A stretch of DNA of 64,000 nt from JAKAQB01 sp027320105 (GTDB lineage: Bacteria; Actinomycetota; Acidimicrobiia; Acidimicrobiales; Palsa-688), in contig DAHVMA010000064.1 of NCBI GenBank assembly GCA_027320105.1, forward strand, positions 1-64,000, given 5' to 3'. Shown here piece after piece: positions 16,386-24,445 of the stretch. Below the pieces are notes generated by a model. It saw only the letters and a list, made by a program, of their open reading frames with translations. It did no database searches and was not told where the DNA came from. The translations under genes were made by a program, and so were the position numbers. The first letter of the stretch is position 1. The number at the start of each line of letters is the position of its first letter.

Positions 16386-18965
16386 CTACTGCTCGGCAGC
16401 TCCGGCGAGCTCGACGCGGTAGGAGGTGGTCTCGTTGGCGCCGTCCTCCACCCAGACGAACCCCGCCACCACGCCGGCTTGCCGCAGGTCGGCCTCGACG
16501 GAACGCAGCGCGGCCAGCTGCGCCGCCGGCGCAGTGGCCACCAGCCGGGTGACCGGGGCCCGCAGCGAGAGCCCCGCCTCCGTCTTGGCCCGGCGGATGG
16601 AAGCGAGCGCCGACGCGGCGGTCGCCACCACGGTCGGGTCGCCACCGGCGGGCAGCGCGACGGCCTCCGGCCAGGTGGAGCGGTGGATGGAGCCCCCGTG
16701 GGGGTGCCACCACGACCAGATCTCCTCGGTGGTGAACGCCAGCACCGGGGCGAACAGTCGCAGGAGCACCGACAGCGCGATCCGCAGGGCGGCGCGCGCC
16801 GAGGCCGCCGACCCTTCGCCCGACATGGCTTCCCGGTTGTAGGCCCGACCCTTCACCAGCTCCAGGTAGTCGTCGCAGAAGCCCCAGAACCACGCCTCGG
16901 TGCACTCGAGCGCCCGGGCGTGGTCGTAGCCGTCGAAGGCGGCGGTGGCGTCGTCGACCAGGGCCGCCAGCGACGCCAGGAGGGAGCGGTCGACCGTCTC
17001 GGTGACCGCCGCTCCGTCGTCGGGCCCGTCGGGGGCGACGCTGCCGAGCACGAAGCGCGACGCGTTGAGCAGCTTGATGGCCAGCTTGCGGCCGACCTTC
17101 ATCTTGCCCTCGTCGATGGCGGTGTCGATCCCGAGGCGGCCGGCGCAGGCCCAGTACCGGATGGCGTCGGTGCTGTGGCGTTCCAGGATCTCGACGGGTG
17201 TGACGACGTTGCCCTTGGACTTGGACATCTTCTTGCGGTCGGGGTCGAGGATCCATCCGGAGATGGCGGCGTCGGTCCACGGCAGGGTGCCGAGCTCGGC
17301 GGTGGCCCGCACGACGGTGGCGAACAGCCAGGTCCGGATGATGTCGTGGCCCTGGGGGCGCATGTCCATCGGGAAGACCCGGGCGAACAGGTCGGGGTCC
17401 TCCTCCCAACGCCCGGCGATCTGCGGGGTGAGCGACGACGTCGCCCAGGTGTCCATCACGTCGGGATCGGCGGTGAAGCCGCCCGGCTGGTCGCGTTGCG
17501 CCTCGGTGTAGCCGTCGGGGGCGTCGGTGCTGGGGTCGACCGGCAGGCGGTCCTCGGCGGCCAGGAGGGGCTGGTCGTGGAGCGGCTCGCCTTCCGCCGA
17601 CAGCGGGTACCAGACCGGGAAGGGGACGCCGTAGTGCCGCTGGCGGCTGATCAGCCAGTCGCTGTTGAGGCCCTCCACCCAGTCGGCGTAGCGGGCGCCC
17701 ATGTGGGCCGGGTGCCAGCGCAGCTCGCGGCCACGGGCGAGCAGCGCCTCACGACGAGCGAGGGTGCGGATGAACCACTGCCTGCTGGTGACGATCTCGA
17801 GCGGTCGGTCGCCCTTCTCGTAGAACTTGACCGGGTGCTGCACCTGCCGGGGCTCGCCGAGCAGCTCGCCCGAGGCGGACAGCAGCTCGGCGATCGCCCG
17901 CCGTGCCTGGCGGGCGGTGCGCCCCGCCAGGCAGGAGCGGTACACCTCGGCCCCTCGGGCCGGCATCCCGGTCGGGGGCTCTGCCAGCAGCCGGCCGTCG
18001 CGGCCGATGACGGCCCGGACGGGCAGGTGCAGCTCGCGCCACCACACGACGTCGGTGACGTCGCCGAAGGTGCAGATCATGGCGATCCCGGTGCCCTTGT
18101 CGGGTTGGGCCAGCGGGTGGGCGACGACGGGGACCTCCACGCCGAACAGCGGGGTCCGGGCGGTGGTGCCCAACAGCGGCTGGTAGCGCTCGTCGTCGGG
18201 GTGGGCGACGAGTGCGACGCAGGCGGGCAGCAGCTCGGGGCGGGTGGTGTCTATGAGGATGTCGCCGCCGGCGCCGGCGCGGTGGAACGCCACCCGGTGG
18301 TAGGCGCCGGGCCATTCCTTGTCCTCGAGCTCGGCTTGGGCGACGGCCGTCTGGAAGTCGACGTCCCACAGCGTCGGTGCCTCCGTCGAGTACACCTCGC
18401 CCCGGGCCAGCTGGCGGAGGAAGGCGCGCTGGGACGCCCGCTGGCTCTCCGGGCCGATCGTCGTGTAGGTCTGCTCCCAGTCCACGGACAATCCCACCCG
18501 CCGCCACAAGTCCTCGAACTTGCGCTCGTCGTCGACCGACAGGCGTCGGCACAGCTCCACGAAGTTGGGCCGGGAGCAGGCCACCGGTTCCTGGCCCTTG
18601 CCGAGACCGCCGGCCGCAGGCGGCGTGAACCCGGGGTCGTATGGCAGCGACGGGTCGCAGCGGATGCCGAAGTAGTTCTGCACCCGGCGCTCCGTCGGGA
18701 GGCCGTTGTCGTCCCACCCGATCGGGTACCAGACCTGCTTGCCGCGCATCCGCTGGTAGCGGGCGATGGCGTCGGTCTGGGTGTAGCTGAAGACGTGGCC
18801 GATGTGCAGCGAGCCGCTGACCGTCGGCGGCGGCGTGTCGATGGCGTACACCTGCGAGCGCGTCGCGCTCCGATCGAAGCGGTAGGTGCCGTCGGCTTCC
18901 CACCGCTTGGCCCACTTCTCCTCCAGCCCATCGAGGGTCGGCTTCTCGGGGACGGCCGCGCTCAT
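16386..18965 (-). CDS. valS: Valyl-tRNA synthetase
   Basis: Class I aminoacyl-tRNA synthetase of 859 residues that charges tRNA-Val. The HIGH-type motif is SLHIGHV near residue 53, the KMSKS loop is KKMSKSKGN, and the editing (CP1) domain with DTTRPELLPACVALVAHP is present. Like archaeal-type and some actinobacterial ValS it lacks the long C-terminal coiled coil of E. coli ValS, so the length is normal for this subtype. ATG 18965 lies 21 bases from the divergent cysS start, with a shared symmetric -10 between. Confidence 0.93.
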   Translation of the reverse strand: MSAAVPEKPTLDGLEEKWAKRWEADGTYRFDRSATRSQVYAIDTPPPTVSGSLHIGHVFSYTQTDAIARYQRMRGKQVWYPIGWDDNGLPTERRVQNYFGIRCDPSLPYDPGFTPPAAGGLGKGQEPVACSRPNFVELCRRLSVDDERKFEDLWRRVGLSVDWEQTYTTIGPESQRASQRAFLRQLARGEVYSTEAPTLWDVDFQTAVAQAELEDKEWPGAYHRVAFHRAGAGGDILIDTTRPELLPACVALVAHPDDERYQPLLGTTARTPLFGVEVPVVAHPLAQPDKGTGIAMICTFGDVTDVVWWRELHLPVRAVIGRDGRLLAEPPTGMPARGAEVYRSCLAGRTARQARRAIAELLSASGELLGEPRQVQHPVKFYEKGDRPLEIVTSRQWFIRTLARREALLARGRELRWHPAHMGARYADWVEGLNSDWLISRQRHYGVPFPVWYPLSAEGEPLHDQPLLAAEDRLPVDPSTDAPDGYTEAQRDQPGGFTADPDVMDTWATSSLTPQIAGRWEEDPDLFARVFPMDMRPQGHDIIRTWLFATVVRATAELGTLPWTDAAISGWILDPDRKKMSKSKGNVVTPVEILERHSTDAIRYWACAGRLGIDTAIDEGKMKVGRKLAIKLLNASRFVLGSVAPDGPDDGAAVTETVDRSLLASLAALVDDATAAFDGYDHARALECTEAWFWGFCDDYLELVKGRAYNREAMSGEGSAASARAALRIALSVLLRLFAPVLAFTTEEIWSWWHPHGGSIHRSTWPEAVALPAGGDPTVVATAASALASIRRAKTEAGLSLRAPVTRLVATAPAAQLAALRSVEADLRQAGVVAGFVWVEDGANETTSYRVELAGAAEQ

Positions 18966-18974
18966 GATCCCCGC

Positions 18975-18981
18975 TACGGTA
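18975..18981. promoter_or_regulatory. Symmetric bidirectional -10 element between valS and cysS
   Basis: TACGGTA reads TACGGT on plus and TACCGT on minus, so both strands have a TAnnnT hexamer in the same 7 bases. On plus, six bases separate it from the cysS GTG; on minus, ten bases separate it from the valS ATG. The whole divergent gap is 21 bases, so any -35 elements would lie inside coding sequence. Confidence 0.55.
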
Positions 18982-18986
18982 CTTGC

Positions 18987-20330
18987 GTGCTGCGCCTGTA
19001 CGACACCGCATTGCACCGGGTCGAGCCTCTCGACCTGCGCCACCCGGGCGAGCTGTCGCTGTACGTGTGCGGGCCTACCGTCTACGCCGAGCCCCACGTC
19101 GGGCACGGGCGGTTCAGCCTGGCGTGGGACGTCCTGCGCCGCTACGCCCGCTGGAGCGGCCTCGCGCTGCGCTATGTGTCCAACGTCACCGACATCGACG
19201 ACAAGATCATCGCCCGGGCCAACGACGAGGGCACCGGTGCCGCCGAGGTCGCCGCCCGCTCCGAGGAGCTCTGGTGGCAGGCCATGGACCGCCTCGGTGT
19301 CGAACGGCCCGACGAGGTCCCTCATGCCACCGCCTATGTCGAGCGGATGGTGCAGCTCATCGCGGACCTGATCGCCGGCGGCCACGCCTACGCCGGCGGC
19401 GACGGCGTCTACTTCGCCGCCGGCTCGATCCCCGACTACGGGCTCCTCGCTCCGGGGCCGCTCGACCAGTTGCAGGCCGGTGCCCGGGTCGAGGTGGCGG
19501 AGGAGGCGGGGAAGCGCTCGCCGCTCGACTTCGCCCTGTGGAAGCTCGCCAAGCCGGGCGAGCCGACGTGGGAGTCGCCGTGGGGTCCCGGCCGTCCCGG
19601 GTGGCACACCGAGTGTGTCGTGATGTCCCTCGACCTGCTGGGCGACGGCTTCGACCTCCACGGCGGCGGCATCGACCTGGCGTTCCCCCACCACGAGAAC
19701 GAGAGGGCTCAGGCCGAGGCCGCCGGGCGTGCCTTCGCCCGTCGCTGGGTGCACTCGGGGCACGTGGTCGCCGAGGGCGGCGAGAAGATGAGCAAGTCGC
19801 TGGGCAACACCATGTCGCTGCCCGAGCTGCTCGACGCCTACGACCCCAGGGCCTTCCGGATGCTGGCGTTGCAGAGCCACTACCGCCGGTCGATGACGGT
19901 GAGCCCGGCGACCCTGGAGGCAGCCGGGCGGGCGGTGGAGGGCCTGGACGCCTTCGCCCGGGAGCTCGCCGACGCCCGGCACGAGGCTCCGGACACCGGG
20001 CTCCGGCAGCGCTTCGCCGAGCGCATGGACGACGACCTCGACACCCCGGGCGCCGTCGCGGTGCTGTACGGCGCCATGCGCGAAGCCCGCGCCTCGGGGG
20101 ACCGAGCCGTCGCCTCCGCCGTGGTCGACGCCTGGGAGCGAGCCCTCGGGCTGGTGCTGCGGAGCCACGAGGATGTGACCCCCGAGGCGCGGGCCAAGGC
20201 GGCCTTGCGGGACCGGGCGCGAGCGGCGAAGGACTGGCCGGGAGCCGACGCCATCCGCGACGAGCTCGTCGCGGATGGCTACGTGGTGGAGGACACCCCC
20301 GCCGGGACGAGGCTGCGGCCCTCCCGGTGA
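18987..20330 (+). CDS. cysS: Cysteinyl-tRNA synthetase
   Basis: A 447-residue class I synthetase that charges tRNA-Cys. Zinc ligand C28 lies in YVCGPTVY, the HIGH-type motif is HVGH at 37-40, the second zinc segment includes GWHTECVVMS and FPHHENE, and the KMSKS loop is GEKMSKSLGN. The full-length anticodon-binding tail argues for CysS over the mycothiol ligase MshC. GTG 18987 gives a canonical N-terminus and would coincide with the transcription start predicted from the TACGGT hexamer, so the mRNA is probably leaderless. The stop overlaps the thioesterase start (GTGA). Confidence 0.92.
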   Translation: MLRLYDTALHRVEPLDLRHPGELSLYVCGPTVYAEPHVGHGRFSLAWDVLRRYARWSGLALRYVSNVTDIDDKIIARANDEGTGAAEVAARSEELWWQAMDRLGVERPDEVPHATAYVERMVQLIADLIAGGHAYAGGDGVYFAAGSIPDYGLLAPGPLDQLQAGARVEVAEEAGKRSPLDFALWKLAKPGEPTWESPWGPGRPGWHTECVVMSLDLLGDGFDLHGGGIDLAFPHHENERAQAEAAGRAFARRWVHSGHVVAEGGEKMSKSLGNTMSLPELLDAYDPRAFRMLALQSHYRRSMTVSPATLEAAGRAVEGLDAFARELADARHEAPDTGLRQRFAERMDDDLDTPGAVAVLYGAMREARASGDRAVASAVVDAWERALGLVLRSHEDVTPEARAKAALRDRARAAKDWPGADAIRDELVADGYVVEDTPAGTRLRPSR

Positions 20331-21118
20331 GCGAGCTCGGCGACGACACGACGGTCGTTCGCTCGGCGCAGGGCTGGACCGGCGCGATAAGCCCGCGCTG
20401 GAACGTGGGCAGCGCCCCCCACGGCGGCTACCTCCTCGCCCTGGCCGCGCGGGCCATGCTCCAGGCGGGGAAGCGGACCGACCCGCTGACCGTCACCGCT
20501 CACTTCGTCAAGCCACCCGAGCCCGGGCCGGTGACGGTGGCGACCGAGGTCGCGCGCGCCGGTCGCCGCTACACGACGGTCGCCGCCGCCCTGCGGCAGG
20601 GGGCAGCGGAGCGGGTGAGGTTGCTCGGGGCCTTGGGCGAGCTGGACGCGCAGCGGGGACCCACCCGGGTGGCGGCGGCGCCGCCCCCCATCCCTCCGCC
20701 GGAGGACTGCGTCACCCTCGGCGGGAGCTGGGCTCCGGAGGTGGCGGGGCGGTTCGACTTCCGGTTCCCCGAGGACAGCCCCTGGGTCGTGCGCGCCGGC
20801 GCCCCACCCCGTGGGGAGCCGCTCGAGGTGACGGGGTGGATCCGGCTCGCCGACGGGTCCGATCCGTCCGCGCTGGCCCTCCTGGTGTTCAGCGACGCCT
20901 TTCCCCCGACCGTGCTCAGCATGCGCCACGTCGGGTGGGTACCGACGATCGAGTTGACCGTCCACGTTAGGGCCAAGCCGGCGCCGGGGTGGGTGCTCGG
21001 CACGTTCCGCACCCGGTTCCTCATCGACGGCCTGATGGAGGAGGACGGCGAGCTGTGGGGACAAGACGGCCGGCTCCTCGCCCACACCCGCCAGCTGGCA
21101 GTGGTGCTGGAGCGCTGA
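20327..21118 (+). CDS. Acyl-CoA thioesterase-like protein (double hot-dog)
   Basis: A 263-residue protein of the TesB-like or 4HBT_3 group. WNVGSAPHGGYLLALAARAM and the following VTAHFVKPPEPG segment are the typical first hot-dog; the second half contains IELTVHVRAKPAPGW and DGRLLAHTRQLAVV, the characteristic end of the second hot-dog. Members hydrolyse acyl-CoA esters. Translation is probably coupled to cysS, whose stop it overlaps by four bases; the link may be only positional. The acyl-CoA dehydrogenase downstream supports a role in acyl-CoA metabolism. Confidence 0.75.
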   Translation: MSELGDDTTVVRSAQGWTGAISPRWNVGSAPHGGYLLALAARAMLQAGKRTDPLTVTAHFVKPPEPGPVTVATEVARAGRRYTTVAAALRQGAAERVRLLGALGELDAQRGPTRVAAAPPPIPPPEDCVTLGGSWAPEVAGRFDFRFPEDSPWVVRAGAPPRGEPLEVTGWIRLADGSDPSALALLVFSDAFPPTVLSMRHVGWVPTIELTVHVRAKPAPGWVLGTFRTRFLIDGLMEEDGELWGQDGRLLAHTRQLAVVLER

Positions 21119-21126
21119 CCACAAGG

Positions 21127-21167
21127 GGTTACCCGTGGGTAGCCGTCGAACGTTACCCTGGAGTAAC
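21127..21167. promoter_or_regulatory. Two operator-like dyads upstream of the acyl-CoA dehydrogenase gene
   Basis: GGTTACCC-GT-GGGTAGCC (21127-21144, one mismatch) and GTTAC-N6-GTAAC (21152-21167). Both contain TTACCC, and the two copies start 24 bases apart, close to two helical turns, so dimers would sit on one face. This fits a TetR-type acyl-CoA-responsive repressor; the protein is not identified here. Confidence 0.55.
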
Positions 21168-21196
21168 CGCCGAAGCGCCGACAGGAGGAGCCGTCG

Positions 21197-22414
21197 ATGC
21201 CCGAGCTCTCGCTGGAGTTGGACGAAGACCAGCTCCAGGTCGTGAAGTGGGTCCACGAGTTCGCCGACACCGTCGTCCGCCCCGTGGCAGCCGAGTGGGA
21301 CGAGCGGGAGGAGACCCCGTGGCCGGTGATCGAGGAGGCAGCCAGAGTGGGCCTCTACTCACTGGAGTTCATCACCAATGCCTTCGCCGATCCGAGCGGG
21401 ATCCTGATGCCGGCGGTGCTGGAGGAGATGTGCTGGGGTGATGCCGGCATCGCTCTCGCCGTCTTCGGTACCACGCTCGGGGTGACCGGCATCTACGCCA
21501 GCGGCACACCCGAGCAGGTGGGGGAGTGGCTGCCGCGCTGCTTCGGGACCCCCGACAAACCGGCGCTGGCCGCCTTCGCCGTCTCGGAGCCGGACGCCGG
21601 CTCGGACGTCAGCTCGATGCGGACACGCGCCGTCTACGACGAAGCCACCGACGAGTGGGTCCTCAACGGCACCAAGACCTGGATCACCAACGGCGGCATC
21701 GCCGACATCCATGTGGTCGTGGCATCCGTGGACCCCGAGCTTCGCAGCCGGGGCCAGGCCAGCTTCGTGATCGCCAAGGGCACCGGGGGACTGTCGCAGG
21801 GACGGAAGTTCTCGAAGATGGGCATTCGCGCCTCGCACACCGCCGAGGTCGTCCTCCAGGACTGCCGCGTCCCCGGGCGCAACCTGCTCGGTGGCAAGGA
21901 CCGCCTCGACGAGCGCCTCGCCCGGGCCCGCGAGGGTCGCACCGGTCAGCGCAGCCAGGTGGCCATGGCCACCTTCGAGGCGTCCCGGCCCATGGTCGGC
22001 GCCCAGGCGATCGGCATCGCCCGGGCCGCTTACGAGTACGCCCTCGGGTACGCGAAGGAGCGAAAGCAGTTCGGCCGGGCGATCATCGAGAACCAGGCGA
22101 TCGCCTTCAAGCTCGCCGACATGCGCATGCTCATCGACGCGGCGCGCATGCTCGTCTGGAAGGCGGCGTGGATGGCCCGCACCGGGAAGACCTTCGAAGC
22201 GGCCGAGGGGTCGCAGTCGAAGCTGTTCGCCGGCGAGACGGCCGTCAAGGTAACGGAGGAAGCCATCCAGGTCCTAGGCGGCGCCGGCTACGTGAAGGAC
22301 CATCCCGTCGAGCGCTGGCACCGGGACTCGAAGATCTACACGATCTTCGAGGGGACCTCCGAGATCCAGCGGCTGGTCATCGCCCGTGCCATCTCCGGGG
22401 TGCACATCCAGTAG
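21197..22414 (+). CDS. Acyl-CoA dehydrogenase
   Basis: FAD-dependent dehydrogenase of 405 residues that introduces the alpha,beta double bond in acyl-CoA. FAD-contact segments AFAVSEPDAGSD and WITNGG, the motif KERKQFGRAI, and the catalytic base E385 in YTIFEGTSEIQ are all present. AGGAGG at 21182-21187 is a good ribosome-binding site for ATG 21197. Electrons would pass to the ETF encoded at 53-55 kb. Two dyads upstream suggest repression relieved by an acyl-CoA. Chain-length preference cannot be told. Confidence 0.9.
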   Translation: MPELSLELDEDQLQVVKWVHEFADTVVRPVAAEWDEREETPWPVIEEAARVGLYSLEFITNAFADPSGILMPAVLEEMCWGDAGIALAVFGTTLGVTGIYASGTPEQVGEWLPRCFGTPDKPALAAFAVSEPDAGSDVSSMRTRAVYDEATDEWVLNGTKTWITNGGIADIHVVVASVDPELRSRGQASFVIAKGTGGLSQGRKFSKMGIRASHTAEVVLQDCRVPGRNLLGGKDRLDERLARAREGRTGQRSQVAMATFEASRPMVGAQAIGIARAAYEYALGYAKERKQFGRAIIENQAIAFKLADMRMLIDAARMLVWKAAWMARTGKTFEAAEGSQSKLFAGETAVKVTEEAIQVLGGAGYVKDHPVERWHRDSKIYTIFEGTSEIQRLVIARAISGVHIQ

Positions 22415-22690
22415 CCCTGAGCTGACCGGCCCGCCAGCCTGCGCGACCAGACCAGCCGGGTCCGCCACATCGAGACCGACCCGATCGCCGCGGTGGCACT
22501 CGCCCGTCTCGGCGTCGCCGACGTCGACCGCTGGCTGGCCCGGATGCGGCGCTCCCAGGCCGAGCCCCCGTCGACAGTGGCGACGAGCCCACCGTGGTGG
22601 CCGGCAAGAGCGTTGTTTTCACCGGAGCGCCAGCTCCGGGCGTCTCGGCGTCACCCGAGCGATCCACGGACCGCCCAGCTCCTGCGGACG
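22415..22690. other. Intergenic stretch with an unidentified open fragment
   Basis: Borders the toxin-antitoxin island. One plus frame reads DPIAAVALARLGVADVDRWLARMRR (as short pieces), which resembles a protein C-terminus but matches nothing I recognise. No promoter or inverted repeat is evident until the -10 at 22697. Confidence 0.3.
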
Positions 22691-22696
22691 ATGTAC

Positions 22697-22702
22697 TACA
22701 TT
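22697..22702 (+). promoter_or_regulatory. -10 element for the DUF433/DUF5615 pair (leaderless)
   Basis: TACATT six bases before GTG 22709, predicting transcription from the first base of the start codon. Confidence 0.45.
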
Positions 22703-22708
22703 GTCAAC

Positions 22709-23098
22709 GTGTCCGAGAATGTGTCGGTGCGTCTGGAGGACGGCCTGGCCCAGCGGCTACGTCTGCGAGCCCGTGCGGCGGGCGAGACCCTGTCTGACCG
22801 CTTGCGTCGCTATGCCGAGGAAGGCGTCCGGAGGGACGAGCATCCGCTGATCACGTTTCGGGACGGCCCTACCGGGCGGCGCGCCGGGGTGCTCGGCGGC
22901 CCCGACGTGTGGGAGATCGCCTTGTGGATCGACGACCTGGGCGCGGAGGCGGATCCCGTCGAGGGACTGGTCGAGGAGTCGGTGCTGACCCGGTCCCAGA
23001 TCGAGGCGGCGCTGCGGTACCGGGCCGCCTATCCCGAGGAGATCGACACGCGGATCGAGTTGCACCGGCGGGAGACGTCCGCAGCAGCCCAGTCTTGA
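22709..23098 (+). CDS. DUF433-type antitoxin
   Basis: A 129-residue likely antitoxin. The N-terminus (SVRLEDGLAQRLRLRARAAGETLSDRL as short strand and helices) is ribbon-helix-helix-like; the second half (GGPDVWEIALWIDDLG and LTRSQIEAALRYRAAYPEEID) is the DUF433 helix-turn-helix part. DUF433 proteins pair with DUF5615 PIN-like toxins, as here. GTG 22709 is preferred over ATG 22691 because it fits a leaderless start and the normal N-terminus. The toxin starts inside its stop (TTGA). Confidence 0.75.
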   Translation: MSENVSVRLEDGLAQRLRLRARAAGETLSDRLRRYAEEGVRRDEHPLITFRDGPTGRRAGVLGGPDVWEIALWIDDLGAEADPVEGLVEESVLTRSQIEAALRYRAAYPEEIDTRIELHRRETSAAAQS

Positions 23099-23454
23099 GG
23101 CTGCTGCTCGACGAGATCTACCCGCCCGCGCTCGCCGAGGCGCTGCGGGCCAGTGGCATCGACGCCCGCACGCTCGTCGGGGCCGGTCTGGCTGGTCGGC
23201 CCGACGCCGACGTCCTGGCGGCCGCTGTGGCGGACGGCGATGTCCTGCTCACCGAGAACGTCGCGGACTTCGCCCGACTCGCTGCTGATCACCTGACCAC
23301 CGGCGGGCACCACCCGGGTGTCCTTGTCGCCCTCTCGTCGCGGTTCTCGCGTCGCCGGGCCGGCATCGGCGTCCTCGTCTCGGCGGTCAGAAGCGTGATC
23401 GACGACAACCTGCAGGACCGGCTCGTGTACCTCGAGAGACCGACCGCCAGCTAG
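23095..23454 (+). CDS. DUF5615 PIN-like toxin
   Basis: A 119-residue PIN-like protein starting at TTG 23095, overlapping the antitoxin stop. It opens RLLLDEIYPPALAEALRA with the first acidic residue pair, continues DADVLAAAVADGDVLLTENVADFARLA, and has later acidic residues, the general PIN nuclease plan used against RNA in type II systems. Length and gene order match DUF433/DUF5615 pairs. Target unknown. Confidence 0.75.
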   Translation: MRLLLDEIYPPALAEALRASGIDARTLVGAGLAGRPDADVLAAAVADGDVLLTENVADFARLAADHLTTGGHHPGVLVALSSRFSRRRAGIGVLVSAVRSVIDDNLQDRLVYLERPTAS

Positions 23455-23660
23455 CGCTGGCTGGTCGGAGACGCCGGTACCCACGCCCTCGAACGACCAC
23501 GCCGCCCCAAGGACTCTTCCGATCCGCCGGGACCTGGGCGGCGGCGGTCGCGGCCGGCTTACCATGCGTGGCGACCGGTGCTCGGTGGCCACTACAGAGG
23601 GTGCCGGGCGAAGCAGCGTCGATGGCGACGGGCCCGGTGGTGGAGGAGGTCGGAGACGCC

Positions 23661-23716
23661 ACTTCGAAGATCTGGTCCTCATTCTGGTCCTGCAACCTCG
23701 GCGCACGAGCCGGACG
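23661..23716. repeat. Direct repeat copy A flanking the Phd/RelE pair
   Basis: About 56 bases beginning ACTTCGAAGATCTGGTCC, with close similarity to copy B at 24315-24370 including identical ACTTCGAAGAT and CGGCGCAC blocks, around 10-12 mismatches and a one-base gap. Both copies lie in non-coding DNA ahead of a gene start. Confidence 0.6.
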
Positions 23717-23728
23717 GGTGCCCTGTTA

Positions 23729-23757
23729 TGTACAAATCTGCGTCCTGACTGTACGAT
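23729..23757 (+). promoter_or_regulatory. Promoter and likely operator of the Phd/RelE pair
   Basis: TGTAC occurs at 23729 and 23750, 21 bases apart (two helical turns). The -10 is TACGAT (23752-23757), six bases before GTG 23764, so the message is predicted to be leaderless and covered by an antitoxin-bound site. Confidence 0.5.
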
Positions 23758-23763
23758 ACGTCC

Positions 23764-24012
23764 GTGGCTACGATCAGCGTGAGCAAGGCCCGTGAGAAAC
23801 TCTCCGAGGTCATCGACACCTCGAGATCCGAGGCTGTCATCCTCGAGCGGTACGGCCGCCCCGCGGCGGTCTTGGTCAGCCCCGAGCGTTACCAGCAACT
23901 CCTAGAAGCCGTCGAGGAGGCCGAGGACATCGAAGCCTTCGACGCCGCCATCGCCGAGGAAGGCGACAACATCCCCTGGGACCAGGTCAAAGCCGACCTC
24001 GGCTGGTCGTGA
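23764..24012 (+). CDS. Phd/YefM-family antitoxin
   Basis: An 82-residue antitoxin. ISVSKAREKLSEVID and LERYGRPAAVLVSPERYQQLLEA form the Phd/YefM DNA-binding fold; the acidic C-terminal half (EEAEDIEAFDAAIAEEGD) is the toxin-binding tail. GTG 23764 is preceded by a well-placed -10. The toxin start overlaps its stop (GTGA). Autoregulation is expected for the family. Confidence 0.88.
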   Translation: MATISVSKAREKLSEVIDTSRSEAVILERYGRPAAVLVSPERYQQLLEAVEEAEDIEAFDAAIAEEGDNIPWDQVKADLGWS

Positions 24013-24266
24013 GCCGCTACCGGGTCGAGGTCCGCCCCGCTGCCCTCCGAGCGCTCCGCAAGCTCGACCCCAAGGTTCGGCCCCGCATCGAGGGGGCCAT
24101 CGCCCTGCTCGCCGAGGACCCACGCCCGCCGGCATCCCGTCCGCTCACCGGCCGACCCGCCTACCGAGCTCGCGTCGGTGATCACCGGATCGTCTATACC
24201 ATCCACGACGACCTGCTCCTGGTCGTGGTCGTGACCCTCGGTCACCGGCATGACGTCTACCGGTAG
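24009..24266 (+). CDS. RelE/ParE-family toxin
   Basis: An 85-residue basic protein: YRVEVRPAALRALRKLDPKVR, then GRPAYRARVGDHRIVYTIHDDLLLVVVVTLGHRHDVYR. The closing R-VGDHRIVY and H-R--VY pattern is the RelE fold with Arg/His/Tyr residues used for ribosome-dependent mRNA cleavage. It is paired with the Phd-type antitoxin and overlaps it by 4 bases. Confidence 0.88.
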   Translation: MSRYRVEVRPAALRALRKLDPKVRPRIEGAIALLAEDPRPPASRPLTGRPAYRARVGDHRIVYTIHDDLLLVVVVTLGHRHDVYR

Positions 24267-24314
24267 ACGCAGAGCACGGCTGGACACGGCGAAGTCGCGG
24301 CCGTCACTGTCATC

Positions 24315-24370
24315 ACTTCGAAGATGTGGTCCACTTCCAGTCCTACGACTTCGGCGCACCAGGCGGACCG
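24315..24370. repeat. Direct repeat copy B
   Basis: Second copy of the 56-base repeat (see 23661-23716), beginning ACTTCGAAGATGTGGTCC, 49 bases after the RelE stop and 75 bases before the next gene. Confidence 0.6.
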
Positions 24371-24418
24371 GACCTGGCGGGCGACACGACACGACCCGGC
24401 ACTGACTATCACAAGAAC

Positions 24419-24445
24419 CGTGAGAGTCGTGAAGGTCGTGATGTG
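24419..24445 (+). repeat. Three 9-base iterons abutting a start codon
   Basis: CGTGAGAGT, CGTGAAGGT and CGTGATGTG in tandem; each begins CGTGA and the third ends exactly at ATG 24446. They may be an operator or just the result of slippage. Confidence 0.5.

Noticed and set aside
16386..18965. ValS considered truncated because the C-terminal coiled coil is absent
   Set aside because: This subtype normally ends there; catalytic, editing and anticodon parts are complete.
16143..20330. A 1395-codon open frame on plus covering the valS complement and cysS
   Set aside because: Only the last 447 codons (from 18987) are cysS. The rest is antisense to valS, an artefact of high GC content.
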